A DNA stretch of 64,000 bases, taken from assembly GCA_910589045.1 (NCBI GenBank), contig CAJUSH010000001.1, forward strand, positions 14,201 to 78,200, given 5' to 3'. Below are positions 1 to 8,256 of the stretch, one piece after another. The notes beneath the pieces are model-generated. The model was not told the DNA's origin. It searched no databases and saw nothing but the letters and a program-made list of their open reading frames with translations. Position 1 is the stretch's first letter; each line of letters opens with the position of its first letter. This DNA is from an uncultured Eubacterium sp. Lineage in GTDB: Bacteria; Bacillota_A; Clostridia; Lachnospirales; Lachnospiraceae. A program made the translations under genes and the position numbers.

Positions 1-1081
1 AAGCGTTTCGAGCCTTGGGACCGGGGTATTTTCCGGATGTTCAAGACTTTCATCCGTTACGATGCAGGCAGCGGTAAGCTCGGTTCCGAGCAGTACGTTT
101 TCGGGCTGCTCCGCACTTACGAGCGTGGCGATTTCTTCTTCGATCAACAGTATCGGAAGCAGCGCATTCGCAAACTGTAAGAGCCTTTCATCGATGGCGG
201 TTCCGAGTGGTGTGACGACCATCGGAAGCGGCGCGTTCAGTGGCTGCAGCGGACTTTCCGGCATTTCGATTCCATCGAGCACCAGCAGTATTTCGACGGA
301 CGCGTTTAACGGCTGCTCTGCCCTCTCCACGATCAATGTGGCGGGCGGCAACGGGACATACGCATCGGACGGCGGCTGTCTGTACAATGCTTCCTACACA
401 AAGCTTTTGATCTGCCCCCAGGCAAAAAGCTCCATTGCGTTGAATTCTGCAGTGAAGATTATCGGCGGCGGTGCATTTAACGGCTGCAGCCGGATCTCAA
501 CCGTGACGATTCCGAACGGTGCGACAACGATCGAGAGCGGCGCGTTTTCAAACAGCGGTGTCAAGACGATTACGATTCCCGCATCCGTGACAAGTATCGG
601 AAGCCAGTCCTGGTCCCCGGATCTTATTTACGGCTACGCGAATTCCGAGGCGGAGAGCTATGCGGAATCCAACAATTATGTATTTTATCTTCTCGGCGGA
701 AGCAGTGCCGGCACGGGTGACGAGTCGCAGGAGATTCAGACCGGAAATGCAAATTATGAGGATCTGGATGCCGATGAGGACGGAGACGACGAGAATCAGA
801 ACATCGAAGTCGACACCGACGGCAGCTCAAATGATCGTGGCAGCTCCGGAGGCAGCCAGTCATCATCCGGCAGCTCGAATAATCGTGGCAGCTCCGGAAG
901 CTCCGGAAGCTCCGGAAGCTCTGGCAGCTCCGGTGCCTATGCGACAAAGACCTCGAATGTGCATCAGGCAGATGCAACACCGCAGACCGGCGACGGATTT
1001 AACCCGAAGCTTCTGATCTGTGTGGCGCTGGTTCTGATTGGATGTGCATGCTTCTTCCTGGGAAAGCGCAAGTCCGCATAA
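1..1081 (+). CDS. Cell-wall-anchored BspA-like leucine-rich-repeat protein, C-terminal part (5' truncated)
   Basis: The frame is open to the window edge (first full codon at base 2), so the N-terminus and start are missing. The visible 359 or so residues begin with LRR_5/BspA-type repeats of about 23 residues with the pattern FSGCSxLxSVxIPSSVxxIGxxAF. An acidic stretch and a Ser/Gly-rich linker follow, then a cell-wall sorting signal: PQTGD, a hydrophobic segment (LLICVALVLIGCACFFLG) and the basic tail KRKSA. PQTGD is a variant of the sortase LPxTG motif, so attachment to peptidoglycan by a non-class-A-type sortase is inferred. Such proteins are surface adhesins or scaffold proteins in gut Firmicutes, but the ligand cannot be read from sequence. 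The linker is encoded by 9-bp repeats. The gene is followed by a strong terminator. I am confident of the domain class and not of the function. Confidence 0.85.
   Translation, partial: SVSSLGTGVFSGCSRLSSVTMQAAVSSVPSSTFSGCSALTSVAISSSINSIGSSAFANCKSLSSMAVPSGVTTIGSGAFSGCSGLSGISIPSSTSSISTDAFNGCSALSTINVAGGNGTYASDGGCLYNASYTKLLICPQAKSSIALNSAVKIIGGGAFNGCSRISTVTIPNGATTIESGAFSNSGVKTITIPASVTSIGSQSWSPDLIYGYANSEAESYAESNNYVFYLLGGSSAGTGDESQEIQTGNANYEDLDADEDGDDENQNIEVDTDGSSNDRGSSGGSQSSSGSSNNRGSSGSSGSSGSSGSSGAYATKTSNVHQADATPQTGDGFNPKLLICVALVLIGCACFFLGKRKSA
889..932 (+). repeat. 9-bp tandem repeats coding for Ser-Gly-Ser linker
   Basis: Near-perfect direct copies of a 9-base unit (agctccgga) encode the repeated GSS linker just before the sorting signal. 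The unit is a multiple of three, so slippage would change linker length without breaking the frame. Confidence 0.75.
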
Positions 1082-1130
1082 AGAACCATGTCTATCTAAA
1101 AATGAATTTTTGAATATGAAAACTTGCAGG

Positions 1131-1180
1131 AGCGTGTTTCTGATAAAGCCTTTTTATTGGAAACACGCTTTATTTTATTA
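1131..1180 (+). terminator. Intrinsic terminator after the LRR gene
   Basis: The arms agcgtgtttc (1131-1140) and gaaacacgct (1160-1169) are perfectly complementary and are followed by the T-rich stretch ttattttatta. This isolates gdhA from the LRR gene. Confidence 0.85.
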
Positions 1181-1282
1181 GTTTTCTTTGAGAAATGAGG
1201 AATGTTATTGCCAAAACTTTCATTTTATAATATGATGTTGTACAGAAACGTGAAATTATATCAAAAAGGAGATTAGATAATC

Positions 1283-2617
1283 ATGAGCTATGTTGATGAG
1301 GTACTCGAGCAAGTAAAAGCAAAAAATGCAGCCGAGCCTGAGTTTTTGCAGGCAGTCGGCGAGGTGCTGGACTCCCTGCGTCCGGTTATTGACGCAAATG
1401 AGGAGCTTTACAGAAAGAACGCTATTTTAGAGCGCATCGTAGAGCCGGACCGCCAGATCATGTTCCGTGTTCCCTGGGTGGACGACAAGGGACAGGTTCA
1501 GGTGAACAGAGGCTTCCGTGTTCAGTTCAACAATGCGATTGGACCTTACAAGGGAGGGTTGAGACTGCATCCTTCCGTAAACCTTGGTATTATCAAATTC
1601 CTGGGCTTTGAGCAGATTTTTAAAAATTCTCTGACATCGCTTCCTATCGGCGGCGGCAAGGGCGGCTCTGATTTTGACCCGAAGGGCAAATCCGACCGTG
1701 AGGTTATGGCATTCTGCCAGAGCTTTATGACCGAGCTGTGTAAGTATATCGGGGCCGACACCGATGTCCCCGCAGGTGATATCGGAACCGGTGCGCGCGA
1801 AATCGGCTTTATGTTCGGGCAGTATAAGCGCATCCGCGGCACCTACGAGGGTGTCCTGACCGGAAAGGGGCTGAGCTATGGCGGCTCCCTGGTGCGTACC
1901 GAAGCGACCGGATACGGTTTGTTATATATTACGCAGGAGCTGATCAAGTGCCATGGCGAGTCCATGGAGGGCAAGACGGTTTGTGTTTCCGGTGCCGGAA
2001 ACGTTGCGATCTATGCGATTCAGAAGGCGCACCAGATGGGCGCGAAGTGTGTGACCTGTTCCGATTCTACCGGATGGATCTATGATCCCGAAGGAATCGA
2101 TGTAGACCTGCTCAAAGAGGTAAAAGAGGTGAAGCGCGCGCGTCTGACCGAGTATGCCGCAGCGCGTAAGAGTGCGGAGTACCATGAGGGCCGCGGCGTA
2201 TGGCAGGTAAAATGCGACATTGCTCTTCCCTGCGCAACACAGAACGAGCTGCTGATTGATGATGCGAAGCAGCTGGTTGCAAATGGCTGCAAGGCAGTAT
2301 GCGAGGGCGCAAACATGCCTACTACGCTGGATGCAACAAAATACCTGCAGGAGAACGGCGTATGGTTTATCGGCGGTAAGGCTGCGAATGCGGGCGGTGT
2401 TGCTACGTCCGCACTGGAGATGAGTCAGAACTCCGAGCGTTTAAGCTGGAGCTTTGAGGAGGTAGATTCCAGACTGCAGGGCATTATGGTCAATATTTAC
2501 CACAATATCGACGATGCCGCAAAGCGCTATGGTGTTGAGGGCGACTATGTTGCAGGCGCAAACATCGCAGGCTTTGAGAAGGTTGTGGAGGCAATGCTTG
2601 CACAGGGCGTAGCGTAA
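1283..2617 (+). CDS. gdhA: NADP-specific glutamate dehydrogenase
   Basis: Catalyses reductive amination of 2-oxoglutarate with ammonium to give glutamate, the main ammonium-assimilation route in many gut clostridia. At 444 residues it has the usual length of the hexameric bacterial enzyme. The dimerisation/substrate domain carries GPYKGGLRLHPSVN (residues 87-100) and PIGGGKGG with the catalytic lysine at about 126, and DVPAGDIG supplies the catalytic aspartate at about 166. The Rossmann dinucleotide motif is SGAGNVA (236-242), with SDSTG at about 260-264, as in NADP-type enzymes. The ATG at 1283 follows AAAGGAG at 1264-1270. It is a single-gene unit with its own terminator upstream. A TATAAT-like element at 1226-1231 may be its -10 box, but no convincing -35 is seen. 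Confidence 0.96.
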   Translation: MSYVDEVLEQVKAKNAAEPEFLQAVGEVLDSLRPVIDANEELYRKNAILERIVEPDRQIMFRVPWVDDKGQVQVNRGFRVQFNNAIGPYKGGLRLHPSVNLGIIKFLGFEQIFKNSLTSLPIGGGKGGSDFDPKGKSDREVMAFCQSFMTELCKYIGADTDVPAGDIGTGAREIGFMFGQYKRIRGTYEGVLTGKGLSYGGSLVRTEATGYGLLYITQELIKCHGESMEGKTVCVSGAGNVAIYAIQKAHQMGAKCVTCSDSTGWIYDPEGIDVDLLKEVKEVKRARLTEYAAARKSAEYHEGRGVWQVKCDIALPCATQNELLIDDAKQLVANGCKAVCEGANMPTTLDATKYLQENGVWFIGGKAANAGGVATSALEMSQNSERLSWSFEEVDSRLQGIMVNIYHNIDDAAKRYGVEGDYVAGANIAGFEKVVEAMLAQGVA

Positions 2618-2740
2618 AACGTATAGAAGGTATAAATTACCGCCCTTTCATATCGACAAGATGTTGAGGGAAATTGAATAAAATCACCGAAATCCCTCCC
2701 CGGCATATATTATATAGAAAATATATTTCGGAGTTGCTTG

Positions 2741-3334
2741 ATGGATTATAAGGATTACAACGATTATAGCCAGAGGGATTATTTTTTCCAAATGCAGCAA
2801 ATGCGGCAGATGCAGATGCCCTTTTCGCTTATGTATCCCTACCCGGATTTATATATGAGTGAGATAGAGACCGACCGGGATTTACAGTATTTACAGCAGA
2901 TGTATCCCCAGGATGCGAAGCGGATGCAGAAAAAGGTAGAAGAGGAGTGCGACCGGCTGGAATACGAGGGCAGTATGATGTACGACGAGTATCCGGACCG
3001 GGTATCCATGCTGCTGATCTGTGATCGGATTGCCGATGCCATCGCGCGGGAGGAAGCAGAAAAACAGGCGCTGGAGGAGGCCGGGGAAGCGGCGGAAATG
3101 GAAGCAGGCGAGGAAATGAATGCTATGCAGATGCGCCGTCCGGAATTTGGACCCGGAGGACAGCCGCCCTTTGATCCGGAACGCAGACCCCCGGAACACA
3201 GACCCCCCAGACCGAAGGGCCCGGGGCACAGGCCGCCCTTTGACCCCGGCAGGCGAAGCCTTTTGGAGGTGCTTTTGTACAACGAAATGTACAGGCGGCG
3301 ATGCAAACAGCGCCGCGCGAGAAGATTTTGGTAA
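2741..3334 (+). CDS. Conserved clostridial-type protein of unknown function, Met/Gln-rich N-terminus and Pro-rich tail
   Basis: A 197-residue protein with no signal peptide or membrane segment. The N-terminus is rich in Tyr, Asp, Met and Gln (FFQMQQMRQMQMP). A central block, about residues 50-100 (LQQMYPQDAKRMQKKVEEEC, then LEYEGSMMYDEYPD and an amphipathic helix), looks like a small helical domain. I recall this block from uncharacterised clostridial proteins but cannot name a family. A Glu-rich helix and a Pro/Arg-rich tail with repeats of the type RRPPEHRPP follow. TTG at 2738 is in frame directly before ATG 2741; I chose the ATG because GGAG at 2730-2733 lies seven bases upstream. A terminator follows at 3372-3408. 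A role in sporulation is possible, given similar proteins in spore formers, but is not shown. Confidence 0.7.
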   Translation: MDYKDYNDYSQRDYFFQMQQMRQMQMPFSLMYPYPDLYMSEIETDRDLQYLQQMYPQDAKRMQKKVEEECDRLEYEGSMMYDEYPDRVSMLLICDRIADAIAREEAEKQALEEAGEAAEMEAGEEMNAMQMRRPEFGPGGQPPFDPERRPPEHRPPRPKGPGHRPPFDPGRRSLLEVLLYNEMYRRRCKQRRARRFW

Positions 3335-3371
3335 ACAAACAGTTGTGATTTTTAAGAAAACGCATTACAAT

Positions 3372-3408
3372 AGGGAGTGTCCGAATCATTTTGGACGGCT
3401 CCCTTTTT
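3372..3408 (+). terminator. Intrinsic terminator
   Basis: The hairpin of gggagtgtcc (3373-3382) with ggacggctccc (3393-3403) is followed by a T run. It ends the transcript of the preceding unknown gene. Confidence 0.8.
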
Positions 3409-3519
3409 GCTTTACGCAGGTGCGCAGGGAAAGACGATGCTGCCCCGGATGCACCCGGCGCAGCGGGCAGGGGGACTATTTTTGTCGGAGACCGATCAAT
3501 AGAAAACGAGGAAGAGTCT

Positions 3520-5928
3520 GTGAAAAAAGGAATAATAAAGATCGTGGTGCTGCTTGTGTGCTTTGTGGCGGCAGTTTTCACCTTTGGGTATTATACAAAC
3601 CAAAACGGCGTGAATCTTACAACGGAGATGCGGGAGGCATCCTATCCGGTCATTTCCATGTATTATCGGGATTACCTGGTAGGTGAGCTGCACGGTTATC
3701 GGGAAGAGATGGATGTGACTACCATGCGGGAATCGGTTGTCCCGGTGCAGAAGGACCGCGCCATTACCGTGGAGGTGGATACCTTTGGCAGGGAAGTGGA
3801 GCACATCAGCTATGAGATCCGAAGCCTGGACGGGGAGCGCCTGATCGCAAACCGTGTATGTGATGATTATGAGATCATGGGCGATGTGCTGCACATGGAG
3901 CTCATACTGGAAAATTTGCTGGAGGAGAGCGAGGAGTACCAGCTGCTGTTTTTAGTCGAGAGCGGCGAAAATACAATCCGCTATTATACACGCCTGATGC
4001 AGAAGCTCGATGAGCATTTGGATGATTACCTGGAGTTTGTCAATAAGTTTCACGAGGACTCCATGGACAAGGAGAATGCGTCCCATTTGTCAACCTATCT
4101 GGAACCGGACGGCTCCGTGGACAACAACAGTCTGAACCTGGTCACCATCAATGCCAGCCTGCAGGAGGTGTCCTGGGGGGATTTTGTCTGTGACCAGCTT
4201 ACAGATTCCGTGCTCACCATAGCAGAGCTCAACGACAGCTATGCGGTAATCACGCTGGACTATGTGCTGACATCTACCGGGGCGGGCGGCGAGCTGGAGT
4301 ATTACAATGCGAATGAGTATTACCGCGTCAGCTACAATGCGGAGGGCAACCGCTGCTATCTGCATAATTTTGAGCGGAGGGTCAATCAGATTTTCCGGGC
4401 GGACGGTGAAATTTTTTACGATAAGTTTCTGCAATTAGGCATCAGAGATGCGGACGTGGAATATAAAAAGAGTGAGGGTGGACAAATTACCTGCTTTGTG
4501 CAGGAGGGCGAGCTTTGGAGCTACAATGAGACAAACGGCGTGCTCTACCGGATTTTCAGCTTCCGGGGCTATGAGGGCATGGACATACGGGAAAACTACG
4601 GCGCGCATGATATCCAGATCCTCAGCGTGAGCGAGGGAGGAAGCGTGGATTTTGCTGTTTACGGGTATATGAACCGCGGCGAGCATGAGGGACAGGTTGG
4701 CGTGTCGGTATGCCGCTTTGACAACGTTGCGGCAACGGTCGAGGAGGTGCTCTTCCTGGATTCAGATAAGTCCTATGGCCGTTTAAAGACGGATATGGGC
4801 GGCGTTTTGTACAAAAACGAAAAGGGGATCTTTTTCTGCATGATGGAGGGGACTATCTACCGCATCGATATTGAACAGGAGAAAGTACAGATTTTGGCTG
4901 AGGGACTCGGGAGTGAAAGCTACTGTGTCTCCGCGGATCACCGTCTGCTGGTGTGGCAGCAGGATTTTGAAAATCACGGCGACCTTACGGTTGTCAACCT
5001 TGAAAAGGAGCATAAAATTACAATTGAGGCGGGTAACGTAAATACGCTTTACCCCATCGGCTTTCTGGAGGATGATTTTGTTTATGGCATAGCAAGCGTC
5101 GATAATCCCAGGGGTGCGGACGGGACTATGCCGATGAACCGCATTGTGATCTATAATGTAACTGAGGGTGAAACCATAAAGGAATACAATAAGAAGGGCT
5201 ATTATATATCCGATGTATCCATCGACGACTACGTGATTACACTGCAGCGTCTCCGGCACGTTGAGGGCGGTTATGTTGAGGCGGAGGATGATACGATCCT
5301 TAATCACGAGGGAGAGGGTATTTTGGACGACAATATCCGTCGGGCTTACGACGAGGTCAAGCAGATGCAGGTGCAGCTTGTGCTGGGCAGAGAGGCGAAG
5401 CACAAGAACTCGGGTGTCGTGACCTCGAAGGAGGTACTCCTGGAGAAGCTTTCCGTAATAAGGCTGCAGCCGGAGCACCCGTGGGAGGGCTATTACACCT
5501 ATGCCAAGGGCGCCAGCCAGACCTTCCACTCAAATCTCTCGGACGCCATTGAGGAGGCGGATGAGCAGATGGGTGTCGTGGTAGACCGAAAGCTTCAGGC
5601 AGTCTGGAAACGTGCAAAACGTCTGGTCTGTCCCCCGCTGGAGCTGCCGGAGGAGCTGGATGCAGAGCATTTGGAGCAGACATACCCGGACGCAAAAAGG
5701 TATGAGCTGATTGGATGTGAGCTTTCGCAGACCCTTTATTATGTGAGTGAGGGCATCCCGGTCCAGGTAACACTGGCGGGGGGTGTGACGGAGCTGATCA
5801 TCGGCTATGATTCTGCAAATATATGGGTTTTTGACCCTTCCACCAGGCTGACCTACCGCAGGACGATTGTCGAGGCAGAGCTGCAGTATAGCGCGAAAAA
5901 GAGCCGTTATACAGCGTTTCTGAGCTAA
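3520..5928 (+). CDS. Large membrane-anchored extracellular protein of unknown function
   Basis: An 802-residue protein with one N-terminal transmembrane segment (IIKIVVLLVCFVAAVFTFGYYT) and a long extracellular part. GTG 3520 is chosen as the start because gaggaag lies just upstream and the hydrophobic anchor then begins at residue 4; the frame is open further 5' (to 3391), but that part is Ala/Gly/Arg-rich and overlaps the terminator. From about residue 260 there are recurring short beta-strand-like blocks with patterns such as GVLYRI, GTIYRIDIEQEKVQI and RLTYRR, which would fit a beta-propeller. I do not recognise a family. No Cys clusters or catalytic motifs are obvious. It is monocistronic, between a terminator and a promoter-bearing gap. 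Confidence 0.65.
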   Translation: MKKGIIKIVVLLVCFVAAVFTFGYYTNQNGVNLTTEMREASYPVISMYYRDYLVGELHGYREEMDVTTMRESVVPVQKDRAITVEVDTFGREVEHISYEIRSLDGERLIANRVCDDYEIMGDVLHMELILENLLEESEEYQLLFLVESGENTIRYYTRLMQKLDEHLDDYLEFVNKFHEDSMDKENASHLSTYLEPDGSVDNNSLNLVTINASLQEVSWGDFVCDQLTDSVLTIAELNDSYAVITLDYVLTSTGAGGELEYYNANEYYRVSYNAEGNRCYLHNFERRVNQIFRADGEIFYDKFLQLGIRDADVEYKKSEGGQITCFVQEGELWSYNETNGVLYRIFSFRGYEGMDIRENYGAHDIQILSVSEGGSVDFAVYGYMNRGEHEGQVGVSVCRFDNVAATVEEVLFLDSDKSYGRLKTDMGGVLYKNEKGIFFCMMEGTIYRIDIEQEKVQILAEGLGSESYCVSADHRLLVWQQDFENHGDLTVVNLEKEHKITIEAGNVNTLYPIGFLEDDFVYGIASVDNPRGADGTMPMNRIVIYNVTEGETIKEYNKKGYYISDVSIDDYVITLQRLRHVEGGYVEAEDDTILNHEGEGILDDNIRRAYDEVKQMQVQLVLGREAKHKNSGVVTSKEVLLEKLSVIRLQPEHPWEGYYTYAKGASQTFHSNLSDAIEEADEQMGVVVDRKLQAVWKRAKRLVCPPLELPEELDAEHLEQTYPDAKRYELIGCELSQTLYYVSEGIPVQVTLAGGVTELIIGYDSANIWVFDPSTRLTYRRTIVEAELQYSAKKSRYTAFLS

Positions 5929-5996
5929 AAATTGCATAAAAAAGGTGCTTTTTTGACATATAATTCAGGCGGTTTTAACAGAAATATAAAAAGACC

Positions 5997-6025
5997 TTGA
6001 AAAATAGGCGTTTATAGGGTATATA
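5997..6025 (+). promoter_or_regulatory. Possible sigma-A promoter for the HPr-like gene
   Basis: TTGAAA (5997-6002), a 17-base spacer and TATATA (6020-6025) lie in the AT-rich 245-base gap before the HPr-like gene. The -10 match is moderate. A TTGACA at 5953-5958 has no good -10 at the right distance. Confidence 0.4.
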
Positions 6026-6173
6026 TAGTAAGAATAGATTGTTTAAGGGTAAAAAACGGCTATTTGGGAATAAATATCAGGAGATGTGGGAAGCTGTTAA
6101 TACGTGTATAGATATATGTAGCTGCGGGGAAATAAAGCAGTTACAAATACATAGCGTATAGAGGGTATTAAGT

Positions 6174-6428
6174 ATGAGTAATAAGGAAATAGTAATATCG
6201 GATGTAAACAGAGTATATGAAAACCCTATCGCCGAGTTGGTACAGGTTGCTTGTCAATTCGATAGTAATATCGTTTTAGAGAATGACAATCGCAAGATCA
6301 ACGCCAAGAGTATCATGGGTATCATGGCATTTAATCCGACGTTGGGAATGACTGTGAATATTGTAGCTGACGGGACTGATGAAAAGGAAGCACTTGTAGC
6401 AATGGAAAAGTTTTTAGTTTGCAGCTAA
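6174..6428 (+). CDS. HPr-like protein with Tyr in place of the active-site His15
   Basis: This 84-residue protein has the full length and fold signature of the phosphotransferase carrier HPr, including KSIMGIMAF at 45-53 with Ser46 (the HPr kinase site) and the C-terminal helix. In true HPr the segment GIHARPA carries phospho-acceptor His15 and Arg17. Here the equivalent residues are Val14-Tyr15-Glu16-Asn17-Pro18, so the enzyme I phosphorylation site is absent. In Bacillus, Crh is an HPr paralogue with Gln15 that works only through Ser46 in catabolite control; a similar regulatory role is inferred here. The start is the ATG after a weak gaggg at 6161-6165. The next gene begins 32 bases on, so the two may be co-transcribed. 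Confidence 0.85.
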   Translation: MSNKEIVISDVNRVYENPIAELVQVACQFDSNIVLENDNRKINAKSIMGIMAFNPTLGMTVNIVADGTDEKEALVAMEKFLVCS

Positions 6429-6460
6429 AATTAAAAATCAGATCATAGGAGGACTGAGAG

Positions 6461-6916
6461 ATGGCAAACGTAAAGGAGACTGCGGAAGCAGTAAAAACCG
6501 CAGCAGCGAAAACAATGGAAGAGACTGTGGAAGCAGTCAGGACCGTGGTGGAAGCAGCTTCGGCAAAAGCTGAAGAGTTAAAGTCGGAAGAAGCCGAAAT
6601 CGAGGAAGTACCTGCTGACGAAATGAAAACCGAGAGAAAAAGGCCCGGCCGTAAGCCTGGCAGCAAGAACAAGACTACAAAAGCGAAGGAGAAGGCAGCT
6701 GTAAAGAAGGAGACAGCCGCTCCCGAGGTATATGTACAGTTTGGGGCAAGTGAGTCATCCGTACAGGCAGCTGTAGAGAAGATCCGGACTGAGTATGTTG
6801 CGCAGGGACACCGTGCATCATCCATCAAATCATTAAAGGTTTACTTAAAGCCAGAGGATAATGCAGCTTACTATGTGATCAATGATAAGGTTGCGGGAAG
6901 AGTTGATTTATTCTGA
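6461..6916 (+). CDS. Small basic protein with coiled N-terminus and AT-hook-like motif (DUF6465-like)
   Basis: A 151-residue protein. Residues 1-45 form an Ala/Glu-rich helix of repeated KETAEAVKTA-type units. Residues about 60-70 contain KRPGRKPGSKNK, resembling an AT-hook or a eukaryote-like basic DNA-binding tail. The C-terminal 65 residues (VYVQFGASESSVQAAVEKI to VAGRVDLF) form a compact alpha/beta unit that resembles the Lachnospiraceae DUF6465 family; this assignment is from memory. AGGAGG at 6447-6452 precedes the ATG. DNA or RNA binding is plausible but untested. It is followed by a strong terminator and probably belongs to the same transcript as the HPr-like gene. Confidence 0.7.
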   Translation: MANVKETAEAVKTAAAKTMEETVEAVRTVVEAASAKAEELKSEEAEIEEVPADEMKTERKRPGRKPGSKNKTTKAKEKAAVKKETAAPEVYVQFGASESSVQAAVEKIRTEYVAQGHRASSIKSLKVYLKPEDNAAYYVINDKVAGRVDLF

Positions 6917-6926
6917 TTCAGAAATA

Positions 6927-6960
6927 TAAAAAATCCGGTTCGTGCGAACCGGATTTTTTA
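6927..6960. terminator. Bidirectional-type intrinsic terminator
   Basis: aaaaaatccggttcg pairs with cgaaccggatttttt around a short loop. A tracts on one side and T tracts on the other allow termination from both directions. The convergent prs gene ends 60 bases further on. Confidence 0.88.
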
Positions 6961-7018
6961 TCGTATTTTTATCGGATCGGAAATTCGGGGAAATCGGTTC
7001 GATAAAAACAGGGATTAC

Positions 7019-8212
7019 TCATCTGGTATTCGGTTTTAAGGTTCCTGCGCCGTAATTTTCCACGACCTTTCGGATTTTGTCGTAGGGATTTAACAGCTCG
7101 CTTACGGAGGTATCGTGGTTTAAGGTATCAATGATATAGGCGATATATTTGCTCATACCGCAGCTGATGTAGTAATCGCGGCTTAAAAGCGCCTCGGACT
7201 GATAGATCAGGTCCGTCGTAAGCAGCCGGTAAATAATGCCCTGCTCCACCGCCTCGTCAAATTTCTCAAGGCCGTTTGTGAAAAGACCGAAGGTTGCGAT
7301 CACAAAAATGCGCTTTGCCTTTCGCTTTTTCAATTCCGTAGCAACATCGATCATACTCTCGCCGGAGGAAATCATATCATCAACGATAAAAACATCCTTA
7401 TCCTCCACGGAAGAGCCCAGAAATTCGTGTGCGATGATGGGATTACGCCCGTCCACAATGCAGCTGTAGTCGCGGCGCTTGTAGAACATGCCCACATTGA
7501 TGCCCAGCACATTCGCAAGGTAGACTGCACGGTCTGTTCCGCCCTCGTCGGGACTGATGATCATCATATGGTCATTGTCAAACACGAGGTCGTTTACGTG
7601 GTAGCACAGTGCTTTCACGAACTGATAGGCACAGGTAACGGATTCAAATCCATGCAGCGGAATCGCGTTCTGCACCCGGGGATCATGCGCCTCAAAGGTG
7701 ATGATATTCTCAACACCCATATTTACCAGCTCCTGCAGGGAGAGGGCGCAGTCTAAGGATTCGCGGGAGGAGCGCCTGTGCTGGCGGCTCTCGTAGAGAA
7801 AGGGCATAATCACATTGATGCGTTTTGCCTTGCCGCTGGCGGCAGCAATAATCCGCTTTAAATCCTGATAGTGGTCGTCGGGAGACATGTGGTTGATCTG
7901 CCCGCACATCTTGTAGGTGAGGCTGTGGTTGGTGACATCCAGCATAATAAAGAGATCATCTCCGCGAATCGATTCCTTGATGGCTCCCTTGGCTTCACCG
8001 TTGCCGAATCGTGGCAGTGTGTGCTCAATGAGGTAGGTATCCCGCTGATAGCCGTTAAAGGCAACATCGTTGGGATGCAGCTGCTGTCTGGTGGAACGCC
8101 ATTTTACAAGATACTGATCCACCTTCCTGCCGAGCTTTGCACTGCTCGTTAAGGTGATGAGACCAAGCTTGCCGTGGGGGATAGACTCTAATTGAATTTC
8201 TTCATTCGCCAT
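7019..8212 (-). CDS. prs: Ribose-phosphate pyrophosphokinase, long variant
   Basis: Makes phosphoribosyl pyrophosphate from ribose 5-phosphate and ATP for nucleotide, His and Trp synthesis. At 397 residues it is about 80 longer than the common bacterial form, as in the long type found in Lachnospiraceae. Recognisable parts are NVIMPFLYESRQHRRSSRES, FEAHDPRVQNAI, SPDEGGTDRAV and the PRPP loop VFIVDDMISSGESM, which differs from the classical VDDMIDTAGT. The ATG at 8212 has AGGAGG just upstream on the minus strand; the frame is open further upstream into dnaI, but that part lacks a ribosome site and is rejected. It lies 44 bases downstream of dnaI, so it is probably the last gene of the dnaD-dnaI-prs unit. 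The sequence is diverged enough that the kinetics may differ from the classic enzyme. Confidence 0.9.
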   Translation of the reverse strand: MANEEIQLESIPHGKLGLITLTSSAKLGRKVDQYLVKWRSTRQQLHPNDVAFNGYQRDTYLIEHTLPRFGNGEAKGAIKESIRGDDLFIMLDVTNHSLTYKMCGQINHMSPDDHYQDLKRIIAAASGKAKRINVIMPFLYESRQHRRSSRESLDCALSLQELVNMGVENIITFEAHDPRVQNAIPLHGFESVTCAYQFVKALCYHVNDLVFDNDHMMIISPDEGGTDRAVYLANVLGINVGMFYKRRDYSCIVDGRNPIIAHEFLGSSVEDKDVFIVDDMISSGESMIDVATELKKRKAKRIFVIATFGLFTNGLEKFDEAVEQGIIYRLLTTDLIYQSEALLSRDYYISCGMSKYIAYIIDTLNHDTSVSELLNPYDKIRKVVENYGAGTLKPNTR

Positions 8213-8256
8213 GAATAGTTTCCTCCGTATGTACGTGTGTTTTCGTATGGATAAGT

